Shown piece by piece: positions 8,062-18,154 of a stretch of 37,348 nucleotides of DNA; the stretch's first letter is position 1, and each line of letters begins with the position of its first letter. The position numbers and the translations under genes are program-made. The stretch is taken from positions 1 to 37,348 of the forward strand of contig NZ_AZDU01000020.1 of NCBI RefSeq assembly GCF_001434815.1, written 5' to 3'. This DNA comes from Lactobacillus equicursoris DSM 19284 = JCM 14600 = CIP 110162 (lineage in GTDB: Bacteria > Bacillota > Bacilli > Lactobacillales > Lactobacillaceae). The notes under the pieces were generated by a model. That model made no database searches and was not told the DNA's origin. It saw nothing but the letters and a program-made list of their open reading frames with translations.

Positions 8062-9357
8062 ATGATTGAACGTTACACCAGACCTGAAATGGGTGCCATT
8101 TGGACCGATGAAAAGAAGTACGAATGCTGGCTGGCAGTTGAAATTGCCGCTGACGAAGCTTGGTCAAAGCTGGGCCACATTCCTGCTGAAGACGTTGAAA
8201 AGATCAAGAAGAACGCCAAGTTCAGCGTTGACCGAATTAATGAAATTGAAGCCGTGACTCACCACGACGTAATCGCCTTCACCAGAACGGTTTCTGAATC
8301 TTTGGGGCCAGAAAAGAAGTGGGTTCACTACGGCTTGACCAGTACCGACGTCGTTGACACGGCCCAAGGCTACCAATTAAAGCAGGCTAATGACATCTTG
8401 AGAAAAGACATCCAAGACTTCATCGACATCTTGGCTAAGCGCGCCGTCGAATTTAAGGACACGGTCTGCATGGGCCGCACCCACGGCATCCATGCAGAGC
8501 CAACCACTTTTGGCTTGAAGTTTGCCCACTGGTACTCAGAAATGAAGCGCAACCAAGAACGCTTTGAACACGCTGCCCGCGGCGTTGAAGCTGGCAAGAT
8601 CTCTGGTGCCGTAGGTACCTTTGCCGAAGTGGACCCAGAAGTTGAAGCATATGTCTGCAAGAAGCTGGGCCTGCACGCGCAAGAAATTTCTACGCAGGTT
8701 CTGCCACGCGACCTCCACGCTGAATACATCGCTGCGATTGCCTTGGTAGCTACTTCTATTGAAAACATCGCAACCGAAATCAGATCCTTGCAAAGAACCG
8801 AAATCCACGAAGTTGAAGAACACTTTGCCAAGGGGCAAAAGGGCTCTTCTGCCATGCCTCACAAGAGAAACCCAATTGGCTCAGAAAACATGTGCGGGAT
8901 GGCCAGAGTTCTGCGCGGCAACATGGTGACAGCTTACGAAGACGTAACCTTGTGGCACGAAAGAGACATCTCACACTCAGCCGCTGAAAGAGTCATCTTG
9001 CCAGACTCAACCATTGGCCTAGACTACATGTTGAACCGGATGGGCAAGATCTTGAAGAACCTGGATGTCTTCCCAGAAACCATGAAGAAGAACATGGACA
9101 AGACCCTGGGCTTGATCTACTCTGGCCGGGTACTCTTGAAGCTGGTTGAAAGCGGCTTGAGCAGAGAAGCAGCTTACGACCTGATTCAGCCATACACGGC
9201 CAAGTGCTGGGCTGAACAAGTGCCATTTAGACCGCTTCTAGAAGCTGACCCAACCATCCAAAAGCAATTGACCAAGGCGGACTTAGACGACGCCTTTGAC
9301 TACCACTGGCACCTGCGTCACGTGGACGACATCTTCAAGCGTCTGGGCTTGGAATAA
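8062..9357 (+). CDS. purB: Adenylosuccinate lyase
   Basis: A 431-residue enzyme of the fumarase/aspartase superfamily. It acts twice: SAICAR to AICAR in the IMP pathway and adenylosuccinate to AMP. The signature [15 protein letters not shown] (from about 262), with the catalytic serine in the flexible loop, is intact, as are [10 protein letters not shown] and [24 protein letters not shown] lies about 7 bases before the ATG. It ends the purEKB unit and is followed by a strong terminator. In Bacillus subtilis these genes run straight on into purC, so here the operon is split. Confidence 0.97.
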   Translation: MIERYTRPEMGAIWTDEKKYECWLAVEIAADEAWSKLGHIPAEDVEKIKKNAKFSVDRINEIEAVTHHDVIAFTRTVSESLGPEKKWVHYGLTSTDVVDTAQGYQLKQANDILRKDIQDFIDILAKRAVEFKDTVCMGRTHGIHAEPTTFGLKFAHWYSEMKRNQERFEHAARGVEAGKISGAVGTFAEVDPEVEAYVCKKLGLHAQEISTQVLPRDLHAEYIAAIALVATSIENIATEIRSLQRTEIHEVEEHFAKGQKGSSAMPHKRNPIGSENMCGMARVLRGNMVTAYEDVTLWHERDISHSAAERVILPDSTIGLDYMLNRMGKILKNLDVFPETMKKNMDKTLGLIYSGRVLLKLVESGLSREAAYDLIQPYTAKCWAEQVPFRPLLEADPTIQKQLTKADLDDAFDYHWHLRHVDDIFKRLGLE

Positions 9358-9400
9358 GCTATTACTCAAAATAGTAATTATTTAACAGTATTTTTACTTG

Positions 9401-9429
9401 AAAAAGCAACTCGCAAGAGTTGCTTTTTT
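9401..9429 (+). terminator. Terminator after purB
   Basis: A 12-bp stem AAAAAGCAACTC (9401-9412) with GAGTTGCTTTTT (9417-9428), closed by a GCAA tetraloop and followed by T residues. Confidence 0.92.
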
Positions 9430-9499
9430 GTTCGACTTTTTTGCTAAAAAACTGTGAAATAGAAGTAAGTCAATCTTTTTATTAGGACTTATCCGACTA

Positions 9500-9532
9500 T
9501 ATACCGAACGTTGATAAAAAATGTTCGCAAAT
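9500..9532 (+). promoter_or_regulatory. Inverted pair of PurBoxes upstream of the purC promoter
   Basis: The plus-strand box TATACCGAACGTT (9500-9512) matches AWWWCCGAACWWT at 11 of 13 positions. The minus-strand box ATTTGCGAACATT (9532-9520) matches at 12 of 13. They are 7 bases apart, and the second ends 3 bases before the -35 box. They are probable PurR sites. Confidence 0.72.
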
Positions 9533-9535
9533 ACC

Positions 9536-9564
9536 TTGACCTCTTTTCCTTAAGTTGTTAGACT
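9536..9564 (+). promoter_or_regulatory. Promoter of purCSQLFMNHD
   Basis: A -35 box TTGACC (9536-9541), a 17-base spacer, and an extended -10 TGTTAGACT (9556-9564). The start is expected near 9571, giving a leader of about 68 nt before purC. Confidence 0.75.
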
Positions 9565-9579
9565 AAATGCAAGAAGTGA

Positions 9580-9622
9580 ATTACGAATAGTAATTCCCCT
9601 TAACACTGTTATAGTTCGTATT
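9580..9622 (+). promoter_or_regulatory. Second inverted PurBox-like pair, inside the purC leader
   Basis: AATTACGAATAGT (9579-9591) matches the lactococcal PurBox at 10 of 13 positions. The reverse-strand box at 9623-9611, TAATACGAACTAT, matches at 11 of 13 and includes a perfect 12-base match to the Bacillus form AWWWCGAACWWT. The pair lies downstream of the predicted transcription start, where binding would hinder rather than help initiation. Confidence 0.5.
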
Positions 9623-9638
9623 AATCGGAGGGTTAAAA

Positions 9639-10361
9639 ATGGCAGAATTGCTTTATCGCGGTAAGACTAAGGAAATGTGGACCACTGACGATCCAGAAGT
9701 TTTGCGGGCAGTCTACAAGGACGACGCTACAGCTTTGGACGGTTTGAAGCACGACGTATTCCAAAACAAGGGTGAACTTGACGCTGAAATTTCCACTTTA
9801 GTTTTCGAATATTTGATGAAGCATGGCGTGAAGACGCACTTTATTAAGCGTTTATCAAAAACCGAACAATTGGTTAAGAAAGTAAAGATGATCGACTTGG
9901 AAGTCGTAACTCGCAACATTGCGGCTGGGTCTTTCTGCAAGCGTTACGGCATTAAAGAAGAAGGGGCCAAGCTGGACACCCCAGTTGAGGAATTGTTCAT
10001 GAAGAGCGACGAGCTGCACGACCCACTGATGAACGAATCAGATGCCATTGCCTTCCACTTGCTCACTCATAAAGAACATGAACAAATCTGGGAAATCTCC
10101 CGCCAAGTCAACAAGCTTTTGACCAAGCTCTTTAGAGAAGCTGGCATGGAACTAGTTGACTTTAAGATCGAATTTGGTACCTTGCCAAACGGTGAAGTTG
10201 TTTTAGCCGATGAATTCTCACCTGACAACTGCCGCCTGTGGGACATCGCCACTAAGGACCACATGGACAAGGACGTATACCGCCGGCAAATCGGCAACTT
10301 GATTGATGTTTATGAAAGAGTATTGGTCCGGCTGAAGGATGCCCTGGCTAAGGAGGACTAA
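9639..10361 (+). CDS. purC: Phosphoribosylaminoimidazole-succinocarboxamide synthase (SAICAR synthetase)
   Basis: A 240-residue cytoplasmic enzyme that joins aspartate to CAIR using ATP to form SAICAR. Conserved segments include the N-terminal LYRGKTKEMW, VVTRNIAAGSF, and DFKIEFG followed by LADEFSPDNCRLWD. Length is typical. The ATG is preceded by CGGAGGG. It is the first gene of the long purCSQLFMNHD unit; purS starts 3 bases after its stop. Confidence 0.97.
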   Translation: MAELLYRGKTKEMWTTDDPEVLRAVYKDDATALDGLKHDVFQNKGELDAEISTLVFEYLMKHGVKTHFIKRLSKTEQLVKKVKMIDLEVVTRNIAAGSFCKRYGIKEEGAKLDTPVEELFMKSDELHDPLMNESDAIAFHLLTHKEHEQIWEISRQVNKLLTKLFREAGMELVDFKIEFGTLPNGEVVLADEFSPDNCRLWDIATKDHMDKDVYRRQIGNLIDVYERVLVRLKDALAKED

Positions 10362-10364
10362 CAA

Positions 10365-10613
10365 ATGACCACTGTTCGGATTTACGTAACTTACAAGCAA
10401 TCAGTTTTTGACCCACAAGGTGAAGCCATCACCAACTCAATTCACTCTTTAGGCCACAGCGAAGTTAAGGGCGTTAAGGTTGGCAAGTTCTTCGACGTGA
10501 CCATCGAAGAAGGCACCAAGCCAGTTGAAGAAACTGTTAAAGAAATCTCAGAAGAACTCTTGGTTAACTTCAACATGGAAACATACAGCTACAAGGTCTT
10601 GGAGGAAAAATAA
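10365..10613 (+). CDS. purS: Phosphoribosylformylglycinamidine synthase subunit PurS
   Basis: A small protein of 82 residues that bridges PurQ and the short form of PurL in the Gram-positive FGAM synthase complex. Typical length, with the family segment [19 protein letters not shown]. It is squeezed between purC (3-base gap) and purQ, whose ATG overlaps its stop by one base, consistent with coupled translation of the complex. Confidence 0.95.
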   Translation: MTTVRIYVTYKQSVFDPQGEAITNSIHSLGHSEVKGVKVGKFFDVTIEEGTKPVEETVKEISEELLVNFNMETYSYKVLEEK

Positions 10614-11287
10614 TGAAGTTTGCGGTAATTCAATTCCCAGGCTCAAACTGTGACATTGACCTCTACGAAGCTCTGCACACGGTTTGCGGTGCTGATGTCG
10701 CTTACGTGCCATCCAAGGAAAGCAGCCTTGATGGCTTTGATGCAGTCATGCTGCCAGGCGGCTTTTCCTACGGTGACTACCTGCGGGCCGGCGCGATTGC
10801 CCGTTTTACCAACATCATGCCAGCCATCGTTGACATGGCAAATGCTGGCAAGCCAGTCTTTGGGACTTGCAATGGTTTCCAGATTTTAACTGAAGCTGGC
10901 CTTTTACCAGGTGCCTTGAAGCGGAATGACTCTTTGAAGTTCGTCTGCAAGACGGTTGAACTTGAAGTTGAAAATAACAACACGATTTTCACTTCTGAAT
11001 ACCAAAAGGGTGAAAAGATCAACCTGCCAATTGCTCACGCTGATGGGTCCTTCTACGCTGACCCAGAAACCTTGAAGCAGATTGAAGACAATGGCCAAGT
11101 TGTTTTCCGCTACTCAAAGGAAAACCCTAATGGTTCATTGAACAACATTGCCGGCATTACCAACGAACGTGGCAACGTTTTGGGCATGATGCCTCACCCA
11201 GAAAGAGCAGTTGAAGCCTTGCTCGGCAACACCGATGGCTTGCGTTTATTTAAGTCAATTTTGGATCACGCGGAGGTAAAAGCATAA
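10613..11287 (+). CDS. purQ: Phosphoribosylformylglycinamidine synthase subunit PurQ (glutaminase)
   Basis: A class I glutamine amidotransferase of 224 residues that supplies ammonia to PurL. The catalytic triad is visible: Cys86 in GTCNGFQ, then His195 and Glu197 in MMPHPERA. The N-terminal FPGSNCD motif is also present. Its start overlaps the purS stop and its stop overlaps the purL start, each by one base. Confidence 0.97.
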   Translation: MKFAVIQFPGSNCDIDLYEALHTVCGADVAYVPSKESSLDGFDAVMLPGGFSYGDYLRAGAIARFTNIMPAIVDMANAGKPVFGTCNGFQILTEAGLLPGALKRNDSLKFVCKTVELEVENNNTIFTSEYQKGEKINLPIAHADGSFYADPETLKQIEDNGQVVFRYSKENPNGSLNNIAGITNERGNVLGMMPHPERAVEALLGNTDGLRLFKSILDHAEVKA

Positions 11288-13509
11288 TGATGCAGGAAAT
11301 GACTCCAGAAGAAATTAAAGAAAAGAAGCCTTATCTTGATTGGAGCTTGTCTGAAGAAGAATACAACTACATCAGCGAAAAATTGCTCCACCGCCTGCCA
11401 AACTACACTGAAACTGGTCTTTTCTCTGCCATGTGGAGTGAACACTGCTCATACAAGAAGTCAAAGCCAGTATTGCGCCTGTTCCCAACCAAGGGGCCAA
11501 GAATCTTGCAAGGTCCTGGTGAAGGTGCCGGCGTTGTTGACATTGGCGATGGCCAAGCAGTTGTTTTCAAGGCAGAAAGCCACAACCACCCAACTGCCGT
11601 TGAACCTTACCAAGGGGCAGCGACTGGCGTTGGCGGCATCTTGCGTGACGTCTTCAGCATGGGGGCTCGTCCTGTAGCTACTTTGGACTCCCTCCACTTT
11701 GGCGAATTAGACGATGCCCACACCCGTTGGCTCTTAAACGAAACGGTCGCTGGGATCGGCGGCTACGGCAACTGCATGGGGATCCCAACTGTCGGCGGTG
11801 AACTGACTTTTGACGACATCTACAAGGGCAACCCAGTCATGAACGCCATGAGCGTTGGCCTTTTGGACGTTAAGGATATGCAAAAGGGCTTAGCTCAAGG
11901 TGAAGGCAACGCCGTAATGTACGTCGGCGCTAAGACCGGCCGTGACGGGATCCATGGGGCTACTTTTGCATCCCACTCCTTTGACTCTGAACACGAAAGC
12001 CAACGTTCAGCTGTCCAAGTCGGCGACCCATTTATGGAAAAGCTCTTGCTTGAAGCCTGCCTGGAATTGACCCAAAAGCATGCTGACTGGCTGGTTGGCA
12101 TCCAAGACATGGGGGCAGCCGGGATCGTTTCTTCAAGTTCAGAAATGGCTTCAGAAGGCAAGTCCGGCATGGAACTGAACCTGGACTTAGTACCGCAGCG
12201 TGAACCTGGCATGTCCGCTTACGAAATCATGCTGAGCGAATCTCAAGAAAGAATGCTGCTCTGCGTCAAGGCAGGCCACGAAGAAGACGTTAAGAAGATT
12301 TTTGACTTTTACGACCTGGATGCAGTGGTGATTGGTCACATTACGGCTGGCCACAACTACGTTTTGCGTCACCACGGCGAAGTTGTCTGCGACATCCCAG
12401 TTTCCAGTTTGACTGAAGACGTTTTGGAAGAACCAAGCGAAGAAAAGCAGCCACAGCACATGCTGGATGATGCGGCTAAGCCTGCTTGGGAACCAGAAAT
12501 CAAGGACCTGGCTGATACTTACAAGAAGATGCTGGCTCAGCCAACCGTTGCTTCTAAGGAAATGTTCACCCAGACCTACGACTCCATGGTTAGAACCTCA
12601 ACTGTGGTTGGGCCTGGCGAAGACAGCGGCGTTCTCCGCATTCGCGGCACCCACAAGGGGATTGCCATGACCACTGACGGCAATGGCCGCTTCATTTACC
12701 TGGACCCAGAAATCGGCGGCAAGCGGGCCGTTGTTGAAGCAGCTGACAACATTATTGCTAGCGGCGCAGAACCACTGGCTATTACCGACTGCCTGAACTA
12801 CGGTAACCCTAACGAACCAGAAGTCTTCTGGGAACTCCACCACTCAGTCATGGGGATTGCCAAGGCTTGTGAAGTGTTGGAAACGCCAGTCGTATCAGGC
12901 AACGTTTCTCTTTACAACGAAACCGATGACAAGTCCATCTACCCAACCCCAATGATCGGGATGGTTGGTTTGGTGAAGAACCTGGACCACCTGGTAAGAG
13001 ACAGCTTCCAAGAAGCTGACGATGACCTGTACCTAGTTGGTCAAACCGGTGCCGATTACGCTGGTTCAGAACTGCAAAAGATGCTGGTTGGTGAAATTAC
13101 CGGCAGCTTGAACGACCTGGATCTTGACCACATTCACGATTACCAAATGCGCCTTCTGGCCGAAATGGAAGCAGGTCACGTAGCCAGTGCTCACGACCTC
13201 AGTGAAGGCGGCTTGGCCGTATCTTTGGCTGAATCCAGCTTTGGCCACGAAATTGGTGCAGACATCAAGTCTGACCTCACGAGTGCAGAATTCTTCAGCG
13301 AAACTCCAGGCCGCTTCTTGGTCAGCGTACCTAGCGAATTCTCAGCAGAATTTGCGGAAAAATTGGGCCAAGATGCTATTAAATTGGGCCAAACTGGCGG
13401 CGACAGCTTGAAGGTTGCTTTGAAAGACCAAGCAGTGGACTTGCCAGTAGCAGAACTGAAGCAAATTTGGGAGGAAGCCCTGCCATGCCTTATGAAATCA
13501 AAGGATTAA
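11287..13509 (+). CDS. purL: Phosphoribosylformylglycinamidine synthase subunit PurL (small form)
   Basis: A 740-residue synthetase that converts FGAR to FGAM with ATP and ammonia. Its length is that of the Bacillus-type PurL working with PurS and PurQ, not the 1,300-residue fused enterobacterial enzyme. Conserved motifs include [45 protein letters not shown] and [17 protein letters not shown]. Two adjacent ATG codons at 11287 and 11290 could both start. The last 25 bases overlap purF, whose AGGAGG-like site lies inside purL. Confidence 0.97.
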   Translation: MMQEMTPEEIKEKKPYLDWSLSEEEYNYISEKLLHRLPNYTETGLFSAMWSEHCSYKKSKPVLRLFPTKGPRILQGPGEGAGVVDIGDGQAVVFKAESHNHPTAVEPYQGAATGVGGILRDVFSMGARPVATLDSLHFGELDDAHTRWLLNETVAGIGGYGNCMGIPTVGGELTFDDIYKGNPVMNAMSVGLLDVKDMQKGLAQGEGNAVMYVGAKTGRDGIHGATFASHSFDSEHESQRSAVQVGDPFMEKLLLEACLELTQKHADWLVGIQDMGAAGIVSSSSEMASEGKSGMELNLDLVPQREPGMSAYEIMLSESQERMLLCVKAGHEEDVKKIFDFYDLDAVVIGHITAGHNYVLRHHGEVVCDIPVSSLTEDVLEEPSEEKQPQHMLDDAAKPAWEPEIKDLADTYKKMLAQPTVASKEMFTQTYDSMVRTSTVVGPGEDSGVLRIRGTHKGIAMTTDGNGRFIYLDPEIGGKRAVVEAADNIIASGAEPLAITDCLNYGNPNEPEVFWELHHSVMGIAKACEVLETPVVSGNVSLYNETDDKSIYPTPMIGMVGLVKNLDHLVRDSFQEADDDLYLVGQTGADYAGSELQKMLVGEITGSLNDLDLDHIHDYQMRLLAEMEAGHVASAHDLSEGGLAVSLAESSFGHEIGADIKSDLTSAEFFSETPGRFLVSVPSEFSAEFAEKLGQDAIKLGQTGGDSLKVALKDQAVDLPVAELKQIWEEALPCLMKSKD

Positions 13510-14963
13510 ATGAAGAATGTGGCGTTTTCGGCATCTACAATGTGCCTGACGCGGCCAATGTGACTTACTTTGGCCTGCACGCCCTTCAACACCGCGGCCA
13601 GCAAGGTGCCGGCATCGTTGCCAGCGATGGGCAAAAGTTGCGACAATTTAGAGACAGAGGACTTTTATCAGAAGTCTTCTCCAATCCAGCTGACCTGGAC
13701 TTTTTAAAGGGCAACATGGCCATTGGCCATGTCCGCTATGGTACGGCCGGATCTGACTCTTTAGCCAACGTTCAGCCATTCCTTTTCCACTTCCAAGATG
13801 GGGAAATTGCGCTTTGCCACAACGGCAACCTGACCAATGCTCAAACCTTGAAAAAGCGTCTAGAAGACTCCGGCTCAGTTTTTCAATCAAGCTCTGACAC
13901 CGAAGTCTTGATTCACCTGATCCGCCGCAAGGTGAGAATGCCTTTCATCGAAGCCTTGAAGGCCAGCTTGAACGAAGTCAAAGGGGGCTTTGCCTTCTTG
14001 CTAATGACCAAGGACACTTTGTATGCTGCCCTTGACCCTAACGGCTTTAGACCTTTAGTTTTAGGCCAAACGGATGAAGGCAGCTACGTGGTAGCTAGTG
14101 AATCTTGTGCCCTTGACGCCGTTCACGCCAAATTGATCCGGGACGTACAGCCTGGTGAGCTCCTCATCATCAACAAGGATGGGATCAAGATCGACCACTA
14201 CACGACCGAAACCCAGCTGGCTGTCTGCTCCATGGAATATATCTACTTTGCCCGGCCAGACTCCATCATGCACGGCGTCAACATCCATACCGCTAGAAAG
14301 CGGATGGGGATGCTGCTGGCCAAAGAGCAGCCAGCTCCAGAAGATGCAGACATGGTTATCGGGGTACCACACTCCTCCTTGTCAGCAGCGACTGGCTACG
14401 CTGAAACTGCCGGTTTGCCATATGAAATGGGCTTGATCAAGAACCAATACATCGCCCGGACCTTCATCCAGCCAACCCAAGCCTTGCGTGAACAAGGCGT
14501 AAAGATGAAGTTGGCTCCAGTCCGCGGGGTGGTTGCCGGCAAAAATATTATCGTGGTCGACGACTCCATTGTCCGCGGGACGACTTCCCGGCAAATTGTC
14601 CAAATGCTGAAAGAAGCAGGGGCCAAGTCAGTCCACATGCGGATTGCCTCACCTCCTTTCAAGTATCCGCACTTTTACGGGATCGATATTTCTGAGCGGC
14701 AAGACCTGATGGCTGCCAAGTACTCGGTTGAGGACATGTGCAAGCTGATCGGGGCAGACAGTTTAGGCTTTTTGAGCATTCCTAGCCTGATCAAGGCCAT
14801 TGACATTCCAGATGCTGGTGATGCACCAAATGGCGGTTTAACGGTAGCTTACTTTGACGGCAAGTACCCAACTCCTCTGTATGACTATGAACAGCAGATC
14901 AAGGAGCCGCTCCATATTGTGCCAGTTGATGAAGTTTTGAAAAAACAACACAGAGGTGAATAA
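13485..14963 (+). CDS. purF: Amidophosphoribosyltransferase (glutamine PRPP amidotransferase)
   Basis: A 492-residue enzyme that makes phosphoribosylamine, the first committed step of purine synthesis. The N-terminal nucleophile Cys12 follows an 11-residue propeptide, as in Bacillus forms that self-process. The PRPP loop [14 protein letters not shown] lies near residue 357. Of the cysteines that hold the 4Fe-4S cluster in the Bacillus enzyme, only the one in [15 protein letters not shown] (Cys248) is kept. The second position is His396 in YPHFYG, and the C-terminal pair region (443-455) has no cysteine. ATG at 13485 is chosen because GGAGG sits just upstream; a longer TTG start would include that site. 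Confidence 0.95.
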   Translation: MPYEIKGLNEECGVFGIYNVPDAANVTYFGLHALQHRGQQGAGIVASDGQKLRQFRDRGLLSEVFSNPADLDFLKGNMAIGHVRYGTAGSDSLANVQPFLFHFQDGEIALCHNGNLTNAQTLKKRLEDSGSVFQSSSDTEVLIHLIRRKVRMPFIEALKASLNEVKGGFAFLLMTKDTLYAALDPNGFRPLVLGQTDEGSYVVASESCALDAVHAKLIRDVQPGELLIINKDGIKIDHYTTETQLAVCSMEYIYFARPDSIMHGVNIHTARKRMGMLLAKEQPAPEDADMVIGVPHSSLSAATGYAETAGLPYEMGLIKNQYIARTFIQPTQALREQGVKMKLAPVRGVVAGKNIIVVDDSIVRGTTSRQIVQMLKEAGAKSVHMRIASPPFKYPHFYGIDISERQDLMAAKYSVEDMCKLIGADSLGFLSIPSLIKAIDIPDAGDAPNGGLTVAYFDGKYPTPLYDYEQQIKEPLHIVPVDEVLKKQHRGE

Positions 14964-14965
14964 TC

Positions 14966-16003
14966 GTGAATCGCTATAAGGATGCAGGCGTTGACGTTAA
15001 TGCTGGTTATGAGTTAGTTCGGCGGATTAAAGGAGCAGTTGCTTCCACCAAGCGCCCTGGCTATGTGGGCAATATTGGCGGTTTTGGCGGTCTTTTTGAT
15101 CTGGATTCTCTTGGCTACAAGCACCCAGTCCTGGTTTCTGGGACTGATGGCGTTGGGACCAAGCTGATGATTGCACAAAAGATGGGCAAAAACGACACGG
15201 TCGGCATTGACGTTGTCGCTATGTGCGTCAACGACGTCTTGGCTCAAGGCGCTGAACCGCTCTTTTTCCTAGACTATATTGCCTGCGGTCACAATGATCC
15301 AGCACTGCTTGCTGAAGTCGTGCAAGGCGTGGCTGAAGGCTGCAAGCAGTCTGGTTCCAGTCTCATTGGCGGGGAAACGGCCGAAATGCCAGACATGTAC
15401 GCGGCTGACGAATACGACTTGGCCGGTTTTACGGTTGGCGTTGCAGAAAAAGACCGCCTCTTGTCTGTTGATACTCCTCAAGAAGGAGACATTCTTTTGG
15501 GATTAGCCTCAACGGGCGTTCACTCTAACGGTTTTTCTTTGGTAAGAAAAATCCTCTTTAAAGACCATGATGTTGACTTAAACGACAAGCCTGAAGAATT
15601 AAAGGGCAAGTCAGTTGGCGAAAGCCTTTTGGCACCAACCAAGATTTACGTGAAGGAAGTCTTGCCGCTGATCCGCCAAGACCTGGTTCACGGCGTTGCC
15701 CACATTACGGGTGGTGGGCTGATTGAAAACGTTCCGCGGATGTTTAATGACGGTCTGCAAGCGCAAATTACGGCCGGCAGCTGGGATGTCCCAGACATCT
15801 TTAACTACCTCCGCAAGCTTGGCGACTTGTCAGACGAAGACTGCTACCAAACCTTCAACATGGGCGTGGGCATGATCCTGGCTGTTCCAGCTGAAGCTAA
15901 GGCCGATGCCATCCGTGAACTGCAAGCAGCCGGTGAAAAGGTCTTTGAAGTCGGTAAGCTGGTTAAGCGTCCAGAAGGCGCCGAAAAGGTTGTTATTAAA
16001 TAG
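14966..16003 (+). CDS. purM: Phosphoribosylformylglycinamidine cyclo-ligase (AIR synthetase)
   Basis: A 345-residue enzyme that closes the imidazole ring, FGAM to AIR, using ATP. Conserved segments include the N-terminal [61 protein letters not shown] and [14 protein letters not shown]. Normal length. A GTG start lies 2 bases after the purF stop, with AGAGGTGA upstream. purN follows 8 bases later. Confidence 0.97.
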   Translation: MNRYKDAGVDVNAGYELVRRIKGAVASTKRPGYVGNIGGFGGLFDLDSLGYKHPVLVSGTDGVGTKLMIAQKMGKNDTVGIDVVAMCVNDVLAQGAEPLFFLDYIACGHNDPALLAEVVQGVAEGCKQSGSSLIGGETAEMPDMYAADEYDLAGFTVGVAEKDRLLSVDTPQEGDILLGLASTGVHSNGFSLVRKILFKDHDVDLNDKPEELKGKSVGESLLAPTKIYVKEVLPLIRQDLVHGVAHITGGGLIENVPRMFNDGLQAQITAGSWDVPDIFNYLRKLGDLSDEDCYQTFNMGVGMILAVPAEAKADAIRELQAAGEKVFEVGKLVKRPEGAEKVVIK

Positions 16004-16011
16004 GTAGAAAA

Positions 16012-16596
16012 ATGAAAGTAGCAATTTTTGCATCCGGCAACGGGACAAATTACGAAGTCCTGGCCGAACATTTTCAAAGTGGCGATTTGCCAGGTGAGCT
16101 TGCTCTGCTTTTTTGTGACCACCCCGATGCACCGGTGATCAAGCGGGCAGAAAAGTTCCACACTCCAGTGGTAACTTTTACCGTTAAATCTTGCGGGGGC
16201 AAGCAAAAGTACGAAGAAAAGATCCTGCAAGTCTTGAAGGACTACCAAATCGACTTTATTGCCTTGGCTGGCTACATGCGGGTGATTGGACCAACGATTC
16301 TTAACGAATACGAAGGCCGGATCGTCAACCTCCACCCAGCTTACCTGCCAGCCTACCCGGGCTTGCACTCAATCGAAAGAGCCTTTGCTGACCACGTTAA
16401 TGAAACGGGCGTAACTGTCCACTACATCGACTCTGGCTTAGATTCAGGCCCCGCGATTGCGCAAAAGCACGTGCCACTTTATGATGATGACACGGTTGAC
16501 ACCCTGGAAGCCCGGGTTCATGAATGTGAACACCACCTTTATCCAGAAGCCTTGAAGAAGGCCTTGTTAAAATTTGAAAAGGAGAACAGCAAGTAA
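16012..16596 (+). CDS. purN: Phosphoribosylglycinamide formyltransferase
   Basis: A 194-residue enzyme that transfers a formyl group from 10-formyl-tetrahydrofolate to GAR, giving FGAR. The catalytic residues fall at the numbers known for the E. coli enzyme: Asn106 and His108 in VNLHPAYLP, and Asp144 in SGLDSGPAI. The usual FPG segment reads YPG here. Its stop overlaps the purH ATG by one base. The cofactor comes from the folate pool in which FolD (at 31425) takes part. Confidence 0.96.
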   Translation: MKVAIFASGNGTNYEVLAEHFQSGDLPGELALLFCDHPDAPVIKRAEKFHTPVVTFTVKSCGGKQKYEEKILQVLKDYQIDFIALAGYMRVIGPTILNEYEGRIVNLHPAYLPAYPGLHSIERAFADHVNETGVTVHYIDSGLDSGPAIAQKHVPLYDDDTVDTLEARVHECEHHLYPEALKKALLKFEKENSK

Positions 16597-18137
16597 TGAA
16601 GCGTGCACTTGTAAGTGTTTCAGATAAGACCAACCTGGTTCCTTTTGTTAAGGGCTTAGTTGAAAACGACTACGAAATCGTCTCAACTGGAGGTACCAAG
16701 CGCGTTTTGGACGAAGCCGGCATCCCAACCATCTCAGTTGAAGATGTGACTGGCTTCCCAGAAATCCTGGATGGCCGGGTAAAGACTCTTAATCCTTACA
16801 TCCACGGGGGGCTACTGGCAAGACGGGAACTGCCAGAACACGTAGCAACCTTGAAGGAGCACAAGATTACGCCAATCGACCTGGTTTGCGTTAACCTGTA
16901 TCCTTTTAAAGAAACCATTGAAAAGCCAGATGTAACCTTGGCCGAAGCTATTGAAAACATCGATATCGGCGGCCCAAGCATGGTGCGGTCTGCTTCTAAG
17001 AACTACCGCGACGTGACGATTGTCGTTGACCAAAAGGACTACGACCTGGTTTTGGGCGAAATCAAGGAAAGTGGCACCACCACCTTGGAAACCCGGGCTA
17101 AGCTGGCAGCTAAGGCCTTCCGGCTGACTGCTTCCTACGACGCCTTGATCTCCCAATATCTGACGCAAAAGGCTGGCGAAACCGCTCCTGAAAAGCTGAC
17201 CTTGACTTACGACTTAAAGGAAGCCATGCGCTACGGCGAAAACAGCCACCAAAAGGCTTGGCTTTACGAAGACGCTCTGCCAAAGGCCTTCTCAATCTTG
17301 CAAGCTGAACAATTAAACGGCAAGCAATTGTCATACAACAACATCAAAGACGCTGACGAAGCCTTGAGATGCGTGCGTGAATTCGACAAGCCAACAGTGG
17401 TTGCCATGAAGCACATGAACCCATGCGGGATTGGCCAAGCGGACACCATCGAAGAAGCTTGGGACCGGGCTTACGACGCTGACCCAGTCTCCATTTTCGG
17501 CGGGGTTATCGCTTTGAACCGCAAGGTTGACTTGGCAACGGCTGAAAAGATGCACAAGATCTTCTTGGAGATCATCATCGCTCCAGACTACGATGAAGAC
17601 GCCTTGAAGGCCTTGACCACCAAGAAGAAGAACCTGCGGGTCTTGAAGCTGGACTTTAACAAGAAGGATGAAACAAGCCGCCACGAAACGGTTTCTGTCA
17701 TGGGCGGGCTCTTGGTCCAAGACCAAGACATCTTGGATGAAGATCCAGCCAACTGGGAATGCGTCACGAGCGTTAAGCCAACCAAGGAACAGCTTGAAAC
17801 CCTGCTCTTTGCCTGGAAGGCAGTTAAGCACACCAAGTCAAACGCCATCGTGGTTGCTAACGATGAACGGACCTTGGGCGTTGGTGCTGGCCAGCCAAAC
17901 CGGATCGACTCTGAAAAGATCGCTATCAAGCACGCTGAAGAAGACCTGGATGACCGGGCAGTAATCGCTAGTGACGCCTTCTTCCCATTCAACGATTGCG
18001 TGGAATATGCTGGCAAGCACGGCATCAAGGCTATCGTTCAGCCAGGCGGCTCAGTGCGTGACCAAGAATCCATCGACATGGCCAACAAGTACGGCATTGC
18101 CATGGTCTTCACCGGTGTTCGTCACTTTAGACACTAA
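16596..18137 (+). CDS. purH: Bifunctional AICAR transformylase / IMP cyclohydrolase
   Basis: A 513-residue enzyme that performs the last two steps to IMP. The N-terminal methylglyoxal-synthase-like domain (about 1-195) is the cyclohydrolase, with [14 protein letters not shown] and [16 protein letters not shown]. The C-terminal part is the transformylase, with [25 protein letters not shown] and [11 protein letters not shown]. Normal length. GGAG lies about 12 bases before the ATG, which overlaps the purN stop. Confidence 0.97.
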   Translation: MKRALVSVSDKTNLVPFVKGLVENDYEIVSTGGTKRVLDEAGIPTISVEDVTGFPEILDGRVKTLNPYIHGGLLARRELPEHVATLKEHKITPIDLVCVNLYPFKETIEKPDVTLAEAIENIDIGGPSMVRSASKNYRDVTIVVDQKDYDLVLGEIKESGTTTLETRAKLAAKAFRLTASYDALISQYLTQKAGETAPEKLTLTYDLKEAMRYGENSHQKAWLYEDALPKAFSILQAEQLNGKQLSYNNIKDADEALRCVREFDKPTVVAMKHMNPCGIGQADTIEEAWDRAYDADPVSIFGGVIALNRKVDLATAEKMHKIFLEIIIAPDYDEDALKALTTKKKNLRVLKLDFNKKDETSRHETVSVMGGLLVQDQDILDEDPANWECVTSVKPTKEQLETLLFAWKAVKHTKSNAIVVANDERTLGVGAGQPNRIDSEKIAIKHAEEDLDDRAVIASDAFFPFNDCVEYAGKHGIKAIVQPGGSVRDQESIDMANKYGIAMVFTGVRHFRH

Positions 18138-18154
18138 TAAGGAAAGTGGCAAAA

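Noticed and set aside
9362-9380. Small ATTACT/AGTAAT hairpin just after purB
   Set aside because: Six A/T-rich base pairs and no strong T tail; the GC-containing hairpin at 9401-9429 is the real terminator.
17331-18028. Long minus-strand open frames (166 and 146 residues) inside purH
   Set aside because: They lie opposite conserved purH motifs and show composition typical of antisense frames.
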